DNA from: CAYLNH01 sp964384625
GTDB taxonomy: Bacteria > Verrucomicrobiota > Lentisphaeria > JABSQK01
Direction: 5' to 3'
DNA length: 22,231 nt
Assembly: GCA_964384625.1 (NCBI GenBank)
Contig: CAYLNH010000104.1
Coordinates: 1-22,231, forward strand
The translations under genes were made by a program, and so were the position numbers. Shown here piece after piece: positions 14,217-21,658 of this stretch; position 1 is the first letter of the stretch, and each line of letters opens with the position of its first letter. The notes below the pieces were generated by a model that saw only the letters and a program-made list of their open reading frames with translations, made no database searches and was not told where the DNA came from.

Positions 14217-14962
14217 CGGCGTGCGGCCTCAGTGTGATCATGCCGTGTTTCAACGGCGCCCGTTTTCTGGCCGGCGCCGTCGACACCGTGCGCCGGCAGA
14301 CCGCCTTGCCCGAAAGCTATCGGATCATCGTAATCGATGACAGTTCCACCGATGACTCGGTCTCCGTGGCGCAGAACCTGGGTGAGGACGTCGTCGTTCT
14401 GCAACGTCCGAACGGCGGCCCGGCGGCGGCGCGGAACACCGGCCTGGAACACGCTGACAGCGAGTTCATCGCGTTCCTCGATGTCGACGATCTGTGGCCG
14501 GCGAACAAGCTTGAACTGCAGTTCCGCGCTTTCGAAGACGATCCCGACCTCGATATCTGTTTGGGCTTGATCGGCTATCAGACGCTTGACGACCGTGAGC
14601 TGCCCGACATCCATTTTGGTCCGCAAAACAGTCTCATGCATGTGCATCTGGGCAGCGGGCTGTACCGGCGACGGGCGTTCGAACGGGTCGGGCATTTCAA
14701 CCCGGACCTGCGCTTCCACGAGGATCACGAATGGCTGCTGCGCGCCAGAGAGCTTTCTCTCAACATCCGCATCATCCGGCAGGTCACGCTCCAATACCAA
14801 CTGCACGACAGCAACATGACCCTCGACCTCCCCAACAACATGCAGAGCCTGGTCGACGTCATGAAGCACTCGCTGGACCGCCGGCGCGCGGCGCAGGGAC
14901 AAGCCGGGTCCATGGCGAAGCTGTCGGACCATGCCGATCCGGAGACCAGACCGCATGGATGA
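14213..14962 (+). CDS. Family 2 glycosyltransferase, first of three
   Basis: 249 residues from GTG 14213, which overlaps the kinase stop by 4 bp and has AAGGAGG four nt upstream. GT-A fold motifs: LSVIMPCFNGARFL at the N-terminus, IIVIDDSSTDDS for nucleotide-sugar binding, NGGPAAARNTGL, LDVDDLW as the DxD metal site, and HEDHEWLLRA as the ED/catalytic-base region. No membrane helix is present, so it is cytoplasmic or peripheral. It ends in an LHDSN ... LDRRRAAQG helix shared in form with the next two genes. The enzyme transfers a sugar from an activated donor; neither donor nor acceptor can be read. The setting in a PqqD/kinase operon suggests a peptide or small carrier acceptor rather than a lipid, but that is inference. 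Confidence 0.9.
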   Translation: MTACGLSVIMPCFNGARFLAGAVDTVRRQTALPESYRIIVIDDSSTDDSVSVAQNLGEDVVVLQRPNGGPAAARNTGLEHADSEFIAFLDVDDLWPANKLELQFRAFEDDPDLDICLGLIGYQTLDDRELPDIHFGPQNSLMHVHLGSGLYRRRAFERVGHFNPDLRFHEDHEWLLRARELSLNIRIIRQVTLQYQLHDSNMTLDLPNNMQSLVDVMKHSLDRRRAAQGQAGSMAKLSDHADPETRPHG

Positions 14963-15641
14963 TTCCGTCAGCGTTGTCATTCCAGTCTACAACGGCGAAC
15001 GCCATCTGGCCGACTGCCTGAAGTCCGTCCTGGCCCAGACCCGGGCGCCGGCCGAAGTGATCGTGGTCGATGACGGCTCAACTGACGGCAGCGCCGCCGT
15101 GGTCGAGGTATTCCCGGATGTGCTGTACGTCCGGCAGGACAACGCCGGTCCGGGAGCGGCGCGCAACGCCGGTAGCGACCGAACGAACGGCGACTACCTG
15201 GCATTCATCGATCAGGACGACACCTGGACGGAAGACAAGCTGGCGGTGCAGCTCCCCGTCCTGCGGGAGTCGCCGCGGGATCAGGTTCTCTTCGCCCACT
15301 CAATCTGGTATCTCGAGGACGACACCGAGCGGCCCGCATGGCTGAAACCGGAACTGCTCGAACGCCCCCTGCCGTCCATCCTGCCGAGCACCATGCTGAT
15401 CCACCGAGACCTGCTGCGCCGCGTCGGCAACTTCAATTGTGAATTCCAGACAAGCAGTGATGTTGACTTCGCCCTCCGCTGCCGGGACGCGGGTATCCGC
15501 CTGAACGTCTTGCCGGAAGTACTCCTGCATCGCCGCATTCACCGGGAGAACCAGTCGAAGCTGGTACAGCGAATCCACCGGGAGATGCTGGACACAGTCG
15601 CCCTGTCGCTGAAACGCCGGAGGGCGGCCAATGGCGTCTGA
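14955..15641 (+). CDS. Family 2 glycosyltransferase, second of three
   Basis: 228 residues from ATG 14955, overlapping the preceding gene by 8 bp, with GGAGA upstream. Motifs: VSVVIPVYNGERHL, EVIVVDDGSTDGS, AGPGAARNAG, FIDQDDTW at the DxD position, and SSDVDFALRCRDAG in the acceptor/catalytic region, where the first genes' ED is replaced by SDVD. The C-terminus has RRIHRENQSK ... LKRRRAANG. It is short for a GT2 enzyme, with no membrane anchor or extra domain. Tight overlap with its neighbours indicates translational coupling and roughly equal output. It is similar enough to the flanking genes to suggest tandem duplication followed by divergence. Confidence 0.9.
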   Translation: MDDSVSVVIPVYNGERHLADCLKSVLAQTRAPAEVIVVDDGSTDGSAAVVEVFPDVLYVRQDNAGPGAARNAGSDRTNGDYLAFIDQDDTWTEDKLAVQLPVLRESPRDQVLFAHSIWYLEDDTERPAWLKPELLERPLPSILPSTMLIHRDLLRRVGNFNCEFQTSSDVDFALRCRDAGIRLNVLPEVLLHRRIHRENQSKLVQRIHREMLDTVALSLKRRRAANGV

Positions 15642-16311
15642 ACCGACGATCTCCGTCATCATCCCCGCGTGGAACCGCAAACATCTGATCGGTGAAACGC
15701 TGCAGAGCATCTGCCGCCAGACCCGCGTCCCCGACGAGATCATCGTGATCGACGACGGCTCCACCGACGGCACCGCCGCGGCGGCGCGCGCGGCCTGTCC
15801 GACAGCGAAGATCCTCTCGCAGGAAAACCGCGGCCTGCCGTTCACCCGGAATCGGGGCATCGCGACCGCGACGGGCGATCTCCTCTGTTTCCTCGACAGT
15901 GACGATCTCTGGCTCCCGACCAAAACGGAACGCCAGTTACAGACCCTCCGCGAGGATTGCGAACTGGAGATGGTCTTCTGCCACACACAGCAGTTCCACG
16001 ACGATGACGCGGCCAGGGCCGGCGCGCCGCAACCGGGCTTCTGCGCCGGCACCATGATGGCCCGGCGGTCGGCGGTGGACCGCGTCGGACCGTTCGACGC
16101 CGACATCGAAGTCGGCGAGTTTATCGAGTGGTTCAGCCGGGCCAAGGCGCGCGGGGTCCGTTATGCCTGTCTGCCGGACTGTCTGCACCGGCGCCGCATT
16201 CACGCGCAAAACCTGGGCGTCACCCATCTCGACCAGCGCCTGGACTATGTTGCCGCCGCCCGGGCCATGCTGGAACGCCGCCGCCGGGCCAGGGACAAAC
16301 CCGATACATGA
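15631..16311 (+). CDS. Family 2 glycosyltransferase, third of three
   Basis: 226 residues from ATG 15631, overlapping the second glycosyltransferase by 11 bp. Motifs: ISVIIPAWNRKHLI, EIIVIDDGSTDGT, RGLPFTRNRGIATATGD, FLDSDDLW at the DxD site, and VGEFIEWFSRAKARG where the catalytic acidic pair is expected (E-F-I-E-W). The C-terminus again has RRIHAQN ... LERRRRARD. The first glycine-rich segment has Asn-Arg in place of the Asn-Gly of the first two, so donor or acceptor specificity may differ. Three consecutive glycosyltransferases could build a short oligosaccharide one sugar at a time. Its stop overlaps the nucleotidyltransferase start (ATGA). Confidence 0.9.
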   Translation: MASEPTISVIIPAWNRKHLIGETLQSICRQTRVPDEIIVIDDGSTDGTAAAARAACPTAKILSQENRGLPFTRNRGIATATGDLLCFLDSDDLWLPTKTERQLQTLREDCELEMVFCHTQQFHDDDAARAGAPQPGFCAGTMMARRSAVDRVGPFDADIEVGEFIEWFSRAKARGVRYACLPDCLHRRRIHAQNLGVTHLDQRLDYVAAARAMLERRRRARDKPDT

Positions 16312-17510
16312 TCCTCAAACCGTCCATGTCCATGCATTCCTTCGAATGCGTTGCCGCCGGCCCGCTCGAAGAGCGCGATCTGCTCCTGCTCAAGGCGTGC
16401 CTGGCGCCGACGGCTGCGGCGCGAAACGCCTACCTCGCCTGGCGGCAGGTCGCCGACCCGGATCAGCCGCGACAGGGGGAATTCCGACTGCTGGCCCTGC
16501 TCTACCACCGCCTGAAAGAATTCGAGGTGGACGAGCCCTACGCCGGCCGCTTCAAGGGCATCGCCCGACTCAACTGGTGCCGGAACCAACTGATCAATAG
16601 AACGGTGGTCGACGCCGTGGACATCCTGCAAGACGCCGGCTTTGTGCCGCTGGTGCTGAAAGGCGCGGCGTTGGCCCAGCAGTTCTACCCGCATCCCGGT
16701 ATGCGGCCCATGAGCGACGGCGACATTCTGGTGCGCCCGGGACACGGCGTGGCTGCCATGCAGGAGCTGGAACGCCGGGGCTGGAAGCCGAAACACAGCG
16801 GCCCCCGACTCTACTTCGTCGCCCGCACCCTGCACGGCCTCGATGTTGCCGCACCAAGCGGACAGACCATCGATGTGCATTGGCTGCTCCACCGCACCTA
16901 CCCCGTCAAAGAGGCACATGCCCGCTTGTGGGAGACAGCCGAACCCCTGCGATTGCTCAATCGCGATCTGCCGACGCTGTCCGCGACGGCACATCTGTTC
17001 CACACCTGCATCCACGGCAATCGCTGGAACAACGTCAACCCCAGCCGCTGGATTGCCGACGCCATGATGATTATCCGCCGCGCGGAACATCTGGATTGGG
17101 ACGCTCTGCTCTCGCTGGCCCATGACCTGCGCGCCGATCTGGCGCTGGCCGACGCCCTGCGTTACCTCTTGAGCCACTTTCAGCCGACGCTCCCGGACCA
17201 CGTACTGCCGACACTTGACGAACACGGCCGGGACTGGCTGCAGCAATTGGATCAACGCCGGCCGAAAGGCGTTACCGCCGATCGCACACTGACCGCCAAG
17301 TTCTGCCGCGAATGGCGCCGCATCTCATCCCCCACCCTTCCCTGGTGGCGACGCCTGACCGGTCTCCCGGGCTTTCTGCGGAACATGCTCTCGCCGCGGC
17401 TATACCGCTACCAGCCGGCCCAGATCGCCCGCCGCATGCCGGCCTCTGTCGGCAGGCGCTTCCGCAACCCCAAAACCCCCGGACCGGAAACCCAGGAGCA
17501 TGAAGCGTAG
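16308..17510 (+). CDS. Nucleotidyltransferase-family protein (NTP_transf_5 type)
   Basis: 400 residues from ATG 16308 (ATGA overlap). The N-terminal ~95 residues are helical. The core motif at about 113-143 (VPLVLKGAALAQQFYPHPGM, then RPMSDGDILV) matches the uncharacterised nucleotidyltransferase family PF14907: a Lys-Gly turn, an Arg, and the two acidic residues D137 and D139 expected to bind metal. QTIDVHWLLH (187-195) and HLFHTCIHGNRW further along are also typical. Members cluster with PqqD-like and HprK-like proteins in RiPP-related operons, where adenylylation or another NMP transfer has been proposed. The basic C-terminus (PRLYRYQPAQIARRMPASVG) could bind nucleic acid or an acidic partner such as the PqqD tail. 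The exact reaction is unknown. Confidence 0.85.
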   Translation: MILKPSMSMHSFECVAAGPLEERDLLLLKACLAPTAAARNAYLAWRQVADPDQPRQGEFRLLALLYHRLKEFEVDEPYAGRFKGIARLNWCRNQLINRTVVDAVDILQDAGFVPLVLKGAALAQQFYPHPGMRPMSDGDILVRPGHGVAAMQELERRGWKPKHSGPRLYFVARTLHGLDVAAPSGQTIDVHWLLHRTYPVKEAHARLWETAEPLRLLNRDLPTLSATAHLFHTCIHGNRWNNVNPSRWIADAMMIIRRAEHLDWDALLSLAHDLRADLALADALRYLLSHFQPTLPDHVLPTLDEHGRDWLQQLDQRRPKGVTADRTLTAKFCREWRRISSPTLPWWRRLTGLPGFLRNMLSPRLYRYQPAQIARRMPASVGRRFRNPKTPGPETQEHEA

Positions 17511-17637
17511 ACGGCGTATCGGTCTGGCTGCAGCATTTCCCATCGCCCCGGCCGCAATTGTCGCGATCTTCGATCACTGGCTGCCATACATGCTGCTCAG
17601 TCATCATAACGCACGCATGAGAACATCGATGCTTTGA
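17500..17637 (+). CDS. Possible 45-residue membrane or precursor peptide
   Basis: A small frame starts at ATG 17500, overlaps the nucleotidyltransferase stop by 11 bp and ends at TGA 17637. The product begins MKRRRRIGLAAAFPIAPAAI, then VAIFDHWLPYMLLSHHNARM: a basic start followed by a hydrophobic helix. The overlap imitates the 4-11 bp overlaps between earlier operon genes. Against it, AGGAG lies only 1 nt before the ATG, which is too close for normal initiation, and short frames arise by chance in GC-rich DNA. If real, it could be the missing substrate peptide or a membrane anchor for the operon. Confidence 0.3.
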   Translation: MKRRRRIGLAAAFPIAPAAIVAIFDHWLPYMLLSHHNARMRTSML

Positions 17638-17679
17638 TCACTATCGGCGTCTTCGCCGCTGAACCCGCAACGCCTACTG

Positions 17680-17769
17680 CAACGCCTTCAGCGTTGATCC
17701 GTGTCGGCGCCTCTCCCTGGGGTAGGCTATGGCCAACCCCAGGCTCACAACTGTCACGCCTTCAGCGTG
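17680..17769. repeat. Three-hairpin dispersed repeat, copy 3
   Basis: CAACGC-CTTCA-GCGTTG (17680-17696), the central stem CCTGGGGT (17716-17723) / ACCCCAGG (17736-17743), then CACGC-CTTCA-GCGTG (17755-17769). Gaps of 19 and 11 nt are close to the 22 and 12 nt of copy 1, and the outer loops share CTTCA. It lies in the 301-bp convergent gap between the operon and the membrane-protein gene, which otherwise holds only the terminator-like hairpin at 17866. Confidence 0.7.
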
Positions 17770-17865
17770 AGGAGTCGCCGCTGCAAGCCACAAACGTTTT
17801 GCCATTTGCGGAGCAAAGGGCGGGGGTTCTGGTGTGCCGGCTGAACTGAAGGGGGTGTAGATACT

Positions 17866-17884
17866 CCCCAAGCTGAGCTTGGGG
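17866..17884 (+). terminator. Strong hairpin in convergent gap
   Basis: A perfect 8-bp stem, CCCCAAGC (17866-17873) / GCTTGGGG (17877-17884), with a 3-nt loop is followed on the plus strand by CTTCTTCTC. It sits 54 bp from the stop of the opposing gene, so it may terminate the plus-strand operon. The tail is pyrimidine-rich rather than pure T. Confidence 0.5.
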
Positions 17885-17938
17885 CTTCTTCTCGGAACGC
17901 AGAAACACGATCCCGCACCCTTTTCGCGCCAGGTGTAG

Positions 17939-18349
17939 CTAATCCCCGCGGCGGTCGAGCAGGCCGGCGGTGATCAAACCCCAGATGGAATTGTAGAACA
18001 GGATGAAGACCGGCGTCATCCAGCCGAGGCCATATCCCAACGCGCCCTGCCGGGGAATACGCTGCGGAAAGAAGAACGCAAAGACCAGCAGGGACGGAAT
18101 CAGACCGAAGAGCAGACCCCGCGAAAACACCTGCTTCGGCCCCCAGTCGATGAGCAGCAGCAGGCCGTAGAAGCCGCCGAGAAGCACCGTGTGATACGGC
18201 CAGTCCGGCAGATGCCCCGGCCGCAGCTCGCAACCGACCGATACCATGATGTGCGCCTGCCAGAATAACCAGAAAACGAAGTTGCTGATCATCGCCGCAA
18301 AACAACCGGCGCCGAACGCCTGCAGCCAGCGCTTCACTGATTCGTTCAT
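17939..18349 (-). CDS. Small four-helix membrane protein, function unknown
   Basis: 136 residues with four predicted membrane segments: FGAGCFAAMISNFVFWLFWQ, YHTVLLGGFYGLLLLIDW, GLLFGLIPSLLVFAFFF and TPVFILFYNSIWGLITAGLL. Short charged loops lie between them (KQVFSR, PQRIPRQG) and the C-terminus is basic/acidic (DRRGD). Its ATG overlaps the FtsW-type stop as ATGA (18346-18349), so translation is probably coupled to that gene. I recognise no family. Coupling to an SEDS protein suggests it could be an accessory of septal or wall synthesis, but that is inference from position. It converges with the PqqD operon across a repeat-bearing gap. Confidence 0.75.
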   Translation of the reverse strand: MNESVKRWLQAFGAGCFAAMISNFVFWLFWQAHIMVSVGCELRPGHLPDWPYHTVLLGGFYGLLLLIDWGPKQVFSRGLLFGLIPSLLVFAFFFPQRIPRQGALGYGLGWMTPVFILFYNSIWGLITAGLLDRRGD

Positions 18350-19608
18350 GTGGACATCTCGCCTTCTTCCATGGGGTCCTCCAGGCCCGGGATGGCCCGC
18401 ACCACAGCGACCGGTTCGGAGAACTCCTCGTCCTGCGCCACCCGGGCAATGCTGCCGAGCAGCCCGATGCCGAGCCAGGTCAATAACATACTCGACCCGC
18501 CGTAACTGATCAACGGCGCCGTCACGCCGGTGGTCGGCAACGCCCCGCTGACCACGGCCAGATTGATCAAGGCATGAATGCCGACGGAGACGCCGATGCC
18601 GACCCCCAGCAGCATCCCCTGGCGGTCGGCGGCCATGGCGCTGATCCAGAACGCCGAGCCGACGAGCAGGAGATATACCAGCATCACCCCGACCATCGAA
18701 GCAAAGCCAAGCTCTTCACCGACGATCGCCATGATAAAGTCGGTGTGCGCTTCCGGCAGATAGGCCTCTTTCATCCGGCTGCGGTTCGGCCCCAACCCCC
18801 ACATGCCGCCGGAACCAAGCGCCAGTTGCGAGTGATACAACTGGTATCCTGTCGTCTTCCGGTAGGCCTCCGGGTTGAACCAGGACTCCGTCACCCGTTT
18901 CAGCCGGGAGGTGCTCAACGCCAGAACCCCCGTAATCATCAGCACCGACGCCAGGCCGAGGATACAGAAGTAGCGAAGGCGCACGCCGGCAACGAAGAGC
19001 ATGGTCAACAACACGGCGCCGGTGATCACCGTGATGCTCAGACTGCCGCCCAGCAGAACCAGCAACAGCACCGGTCCCACCAGCAGCAGCGGGTAGACCA
19101 CGCCGCGTTTCAGTTTCGGCGCCCAGCGCGGATGGCTGCCGTAATAGCCGGCAACGAAAATGATGATCGCCAGTTTCGCCAGTTCCCCGGGCTGTACCGA
19201 ATAGGAACCGAAGAACAGCCAGCGGTAGGCGCCGTTGACGCCGTGGAGGAAGGGGAGTTTGTCCACTTGCGCAGCCGGCACACCGCGCATCACCGCAATA
19301 TGCGCCCCGGCCAGATACGCCAGCGGCAACGCCGCCGCCAGGAGGACCTTGCCGCGATGCCGGCAGATCCAGCGATAGTCGAAGAAATAAAGAATCGCCG
19401 CGCCGATAATGCCGACGCCAATCCACTTCGCCTGCTTGATCAGCAGGGCTTCCCCGTGGGTGGCGGACGACGTGGAATACAGCATGAACACGCCGAAGAT
19501 GCTCAACCCCAGGATACTGAGGACGAGCAACACTGTGGCCACGCGCCGCATCTGGTCACGATACAAGCGCAAGGCCGACAGAATACCGGATTCTGCCTCC
19601 TGACTCAT
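18346..19608 (-). CDS. ftsW: FtsW-type SEDS peptidoglycan glycosyltransferase
   Basis: 420 residues from ATG 19608. The frame runs on upstream to 20808, but that part lies opposite the LacI gene and reads as a shadow. AGGAGG lies 12 nt before the ATG. About ten membrane segments are present. Family motifs: NGAYRWLFFGSYSVQPGELAKLA (125-147), GYQLYHSQLALGSGGMWGLG (254-273), EAHTDFIMAIVGEELG (286-301, with the catalytic-loop Asp) and TTGVTAPLISYGGSS (359-373). SEDS proteins polymerise lipid II with a class B PBP; FtsW acts at the septum and RodA in the side wall. It is not in a mur/fts cluster here. Oddly, the usual PDxGT motif of the middle helix reads GGSLSITVI (187-195). RodA remains possible. 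Confidence 0.88.
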   Translation of the reverse strand: MSQEAESGILSALRLYRDQMRRVATVLLVLSILGLSIFGVFMLYSTSSATHGEALLIKQAKWIGVGIIGAAILYFFDYRWICRHRGKVLLAAALPLAYLAGAHIAVMRGVPAAQVDKLPFLHGVNGAYRWLFFGSYSVQPGELAKLAIIIFVAGYYGSHPRWAPKLKRGVVYPLLLVGPVLLLVLLGGSLSITVITGAVLLTMLFVAGVRLRYFCILGLASVLMITGVLALSTSRLKRVTESWFNPEAYRKTTGYQLYHSQLALGSGGMWGLGPNRSRMKEAYLPEAHTDFIMAIVGEELGFASMVGVMLVYLLLVGSAFWISAMAADRQGMLLGVGIGVSVGIHALINLAVVSGALPTTGVTAPLISYGGSSMLLTWLGIGLLGSIARVAQDEEFSEPVAVVRAIPGLEDPMEEGEMST

Positions 19609-19709
19609 GGGCGGGATTCGCCTCCTACGCGAAATTTGCCTCCTGTCCGATAACTTGGATAAATTGAGGTCGAATTGCAAACTTCTGTTGAATAAAAGCG
19701 GAAATCCCC

Positions 19710-19759
19710 TTGCACGCCGGCGTTCCCGGCGCAATATTGTCAACGTTGCCAAATTGACA
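19710..19759 (+). promoter_or_regulatory. Candidate promoter with overlapping operator for the LacI gene
   Basis: TTGCAC (19710-19715), a 17-bp spacer, then AATATT (19733-19738) is a modest promoter pointing at the LacI gene. The perfect inverted repeat TGTCAA (19738-19743) / TTGACA (19754-19759) with a 10-bp centre lies at the expected start site and could be the regulator's own operator. GCCGG/CCGGC (19716-19730) is another hairpin in the spacer. GAGGA (19762-19766) is a good ribosome site for ATG 19774. Confidence 0.4.
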
Positions 19760-19773
19760 GCGAGGACAAAATT

Positions 19774-20820
19774 ATGATCCAGCGGGAACTGCTCCGGGAA
19801 GTCGCCGAGGAGCTCGGCATCTCCGAGCGCACCGTGCGCCGCTTCGTCAACGGCGACAACAAAGAAACCTGGAAGCACACCGCCGCCCGCGGCGAGAAGA
19901 TCCGACGCACCCTCGCCCGCAAGGGCTACATGCCCAACGCCGCCGCCCGCGCCATGTCGACGCAGAAGTTCAACACGGTCTCCATGATTCTCAGCACCGA
20001 GCCGCACCGCAGCAACGTGCCGCAGCCGTTCCTGAAGAGCCTGTCGCGCCATCTGGCCGCCAACAATATGCATCTGCTGGTGGACACCTTCACGGATAAA
20101 CGACTGACCACCGAGATGGACCCGACGCTGTTGCGGGATCTCTGCTGCGACGGGATTTTCATGCACTACCAGCTCCATCTTCCCGACGGCCTCGAGGAAC
20201 TGGCCGAAAACAGCGGGCTGCCGGTAATCTGGACCAACATCAAACGCCGCACGAACGCGGTATATCCGGATGACTTCGCTGCCGGCCGCCGCGCGGTTGA
20301 GGACCTGCTGCAGCGCGGCCATCGCCGGATCGCCTACGTCGACATCGGCTATCGCAGCATCGAGTCGCACGGTTTTCTGCACTACAGCAAGGCCGATCGT
20401 CTCAACGGCTGCCGCGCCGCGATGCAGGGGGCGGGTCTGAAACCGCAGGAGGTCCTGCCGCCGCCCGAATCGCGCGCCGGCGAAGCCGACCTGACCGCGC
20501 AGGCGGCGCTGGCGGAAATCCTGTGCCGCGACGATCGCCCGACGGCCCTCATGGGATATGCCGGCACCGATCTTCTTGCCGCGCATCTGGCCGCCACAGC
20601 CGCCGGCCTGGAGATCCCCGCCGATCTGTCGTTGGTCACCTTCGCCGACGGCCCGCAACTGATCGCCGGCCACCCCGTCGCCGTCATGCAGGTGCCGCAG
20701 GACGAACTCGGCCGCGTCGCGGTCGAGAGCATTCTCGCCCGCATCGCCCATCCCGAACAGGACCTCCCGGCAGTGAGCGTACCGTTTCGCCGGCTGCCGG
20801 CCAATCACCTCGAAGGTTGA
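19774..20820 (+). CDS. LacI/GalR-family transcriptional regulator
   Basis: 348 residues. The N-terminal helix-turn-helix is EVAEELGISERTVRRFVNG (9-27), followed by the third helix and hinge (GEKIRRTLARKGYMPNAAARAMST, to about 63). From about 66 the periplasmic-binding-protein-like sensor begins (FNTVSMILST), with MHLLVDTFTD, CDGIFMHYQ, LPVIWTNIKRRT, GRRAVEDLLQRGHRRIAYVDIGY, TALMGYAGTDLLAAH and DLSLVTFADG in family order. The family usually represses carbohydrate-use genes until a sugar binds. Here it stands directly before two prepilin-like genes, 11 bp from the first, and may regulate them as well as itself. It diverges from the FtsW-type gene. The DNA-binding helix (SERTVRRFVNG) differs from the common TVSRALN form, so its operator may be unusual. 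Confidence 0.93.
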   Translation: MIQRELLREVAEELGISERTVRRFVNGDNKETWKHTAARGEKIRRTLARKGYMPNAAARAMSTQKFNTVSMILSTEPHRSNVPQPFLKSLSRHLAANNMHLLVDTFTDKRLTTEMDPTLLRDLCCDGIFMHYQLHLPDGLEELAENSGLPVIWTNIKRRTNAVYPDDFAAGRRAVEDLLQRGHRRIAYVDIGYRSIESHGFLHYSKADRLNGCRAAMQGAGLKPQEVLPPPESRAGEADLTAQAALAEILCRDDRPTALMGYAGTDLLAAHLAATAAGLEIPADLSLVTFADGPQLIAGHPVAVMQVPQDELGRVAVESILARIAHPEQDLPAVSVPFRRLPANHLEG

Positions 20821-20831
20821 GGAACCACGAC

Positions 20832-21653
20832 ATGCAGAGCGTTCTGAAAAGCCGAGCCCGCCCGACGCGAACCGACGCTCCGCGCTTCACACTGATTGAA
20901 CTGCTTGTCGTGATTGCGATCATCGCGATTCTCGCGTCCATGCTGTTGCCGGCCATCAGCCGCTCCAAACAGACAGCGCAGACCATCGTCTGCATGGGCA
21001 ATATGCGGCAGGCGACCCAGGCGATGATGCTGTATACCGACGACTACGACGACTGGCTGCCGCCGGCAACGGAGAACTGGCGCGACGGCAAATGGTTTAC
21101 CAGTTGGGTACATCGCATGGTCGACGCCGGCTTTCTGGTTCCCGAGGGCAACCCGAACACGTACTGGGGCAAGGCGCGGGTCGACATCCTGCGCTGCCCG
21201 AGCCGCCCCGGGTCCATTCCCGCCGCCGACAAGGTCGGCGGCAACTGCTGGAACTACAATGTGCCCTATGAGATCTTCGGCATCACACCGGTTGATCCGT
21301 GGGGCAACTCCAACGCCGCCGAACCGCGCGCCACGAAGCTCGGCGAACTCCAGCGCACGGACATCACCTGCATGCTGGGCGAGTCCAAGGACGGCAATCC
21401 CAACTGGTGGCCCTGGTTCTGGGACCCCGCCGCCCACGGCTGGAACTCCTCCTGCGGCTGGTATATCCCGCATATGGCGCGCAACCGCTGCAACATCTCT
21501 TTCGCCGACGGCCATGTCGACACCTGGGGCTATGACACCGCCTGGGTGCCGACCTGGCCCGCGCCCTACCTGCAACTGCAATTCTTCAATCCGAGTTTCA
21601 ATAATCGAGTCGTCTGGAGCCGGACGGCCCTGGGACTCCAAAAGAACTGGTGA
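20832..21653 (+). CDS. Prepilin-like protein with type II/IV pseudopilin N-terminus
   Basis: 273 residues from ATG 20832, with GAGGAA 8 nt upstream. After a basic leader (residues 1-18) the class III signal is FTLIELLVVIAIIAILASML (19-38), with Glu at +5, cleaved and N-methylated by prepilin peptidase in related proteins. The residue before the cut is Arg rather than the usual Gly. The mature part has DDYDDWLPPATENW, CPSRPGS and a C-terminal NISFADGHVDTW, the form seen in the H-x9-DG family (DUF1559-like) of Lentisphaerota and Planctomycetota; here 11 rather than 9 residues separate His and Asp-Gly. Probably exported to the envelope or surface. The nearby LacI gene suggests a carbohydrate link. 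Confidence 0.9.
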   Translation: MQSVLKSRARPTRTDAPRFTLIELLVVIAIIAILASMLLPAISRSKQTAQTIVCMGNMRQATQAMMLYTDDYDDWLPPATENWRDGKWFTSWVHRMVDAGFLVPEGNPNTYWGKARVDILRCPSRPGSIPAADKVGGNCWNYNVPYEIFGITPVDPWGNSNAAEPRATKLGELQRTDITCMLGESKDGNPNWWPWFWDPAAHGWNSSCGWYIPHMARNRCNISFADGHVDTWGYDTAWVPTWPAPYLQLQFFNPSFNNRVVWSRTALGLQKNW

Positions 21654-21658
21654 GACGC

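Noticed and set aside
12564..17510. Calling the operon a lasso-peptide cluster
   Set aside because: No asparagine-synthetase-like cyclase, no transglutaminase-like B2 protein and no leader-core precursor are present in the window.
19609..20808. 400-codon N-terminal extension of the FtsW-type gene
   Set aside because: It is antisense to the LacI gene. The FtsW family starts at MSQEAESG, and a ribosome site lies before that ATG.
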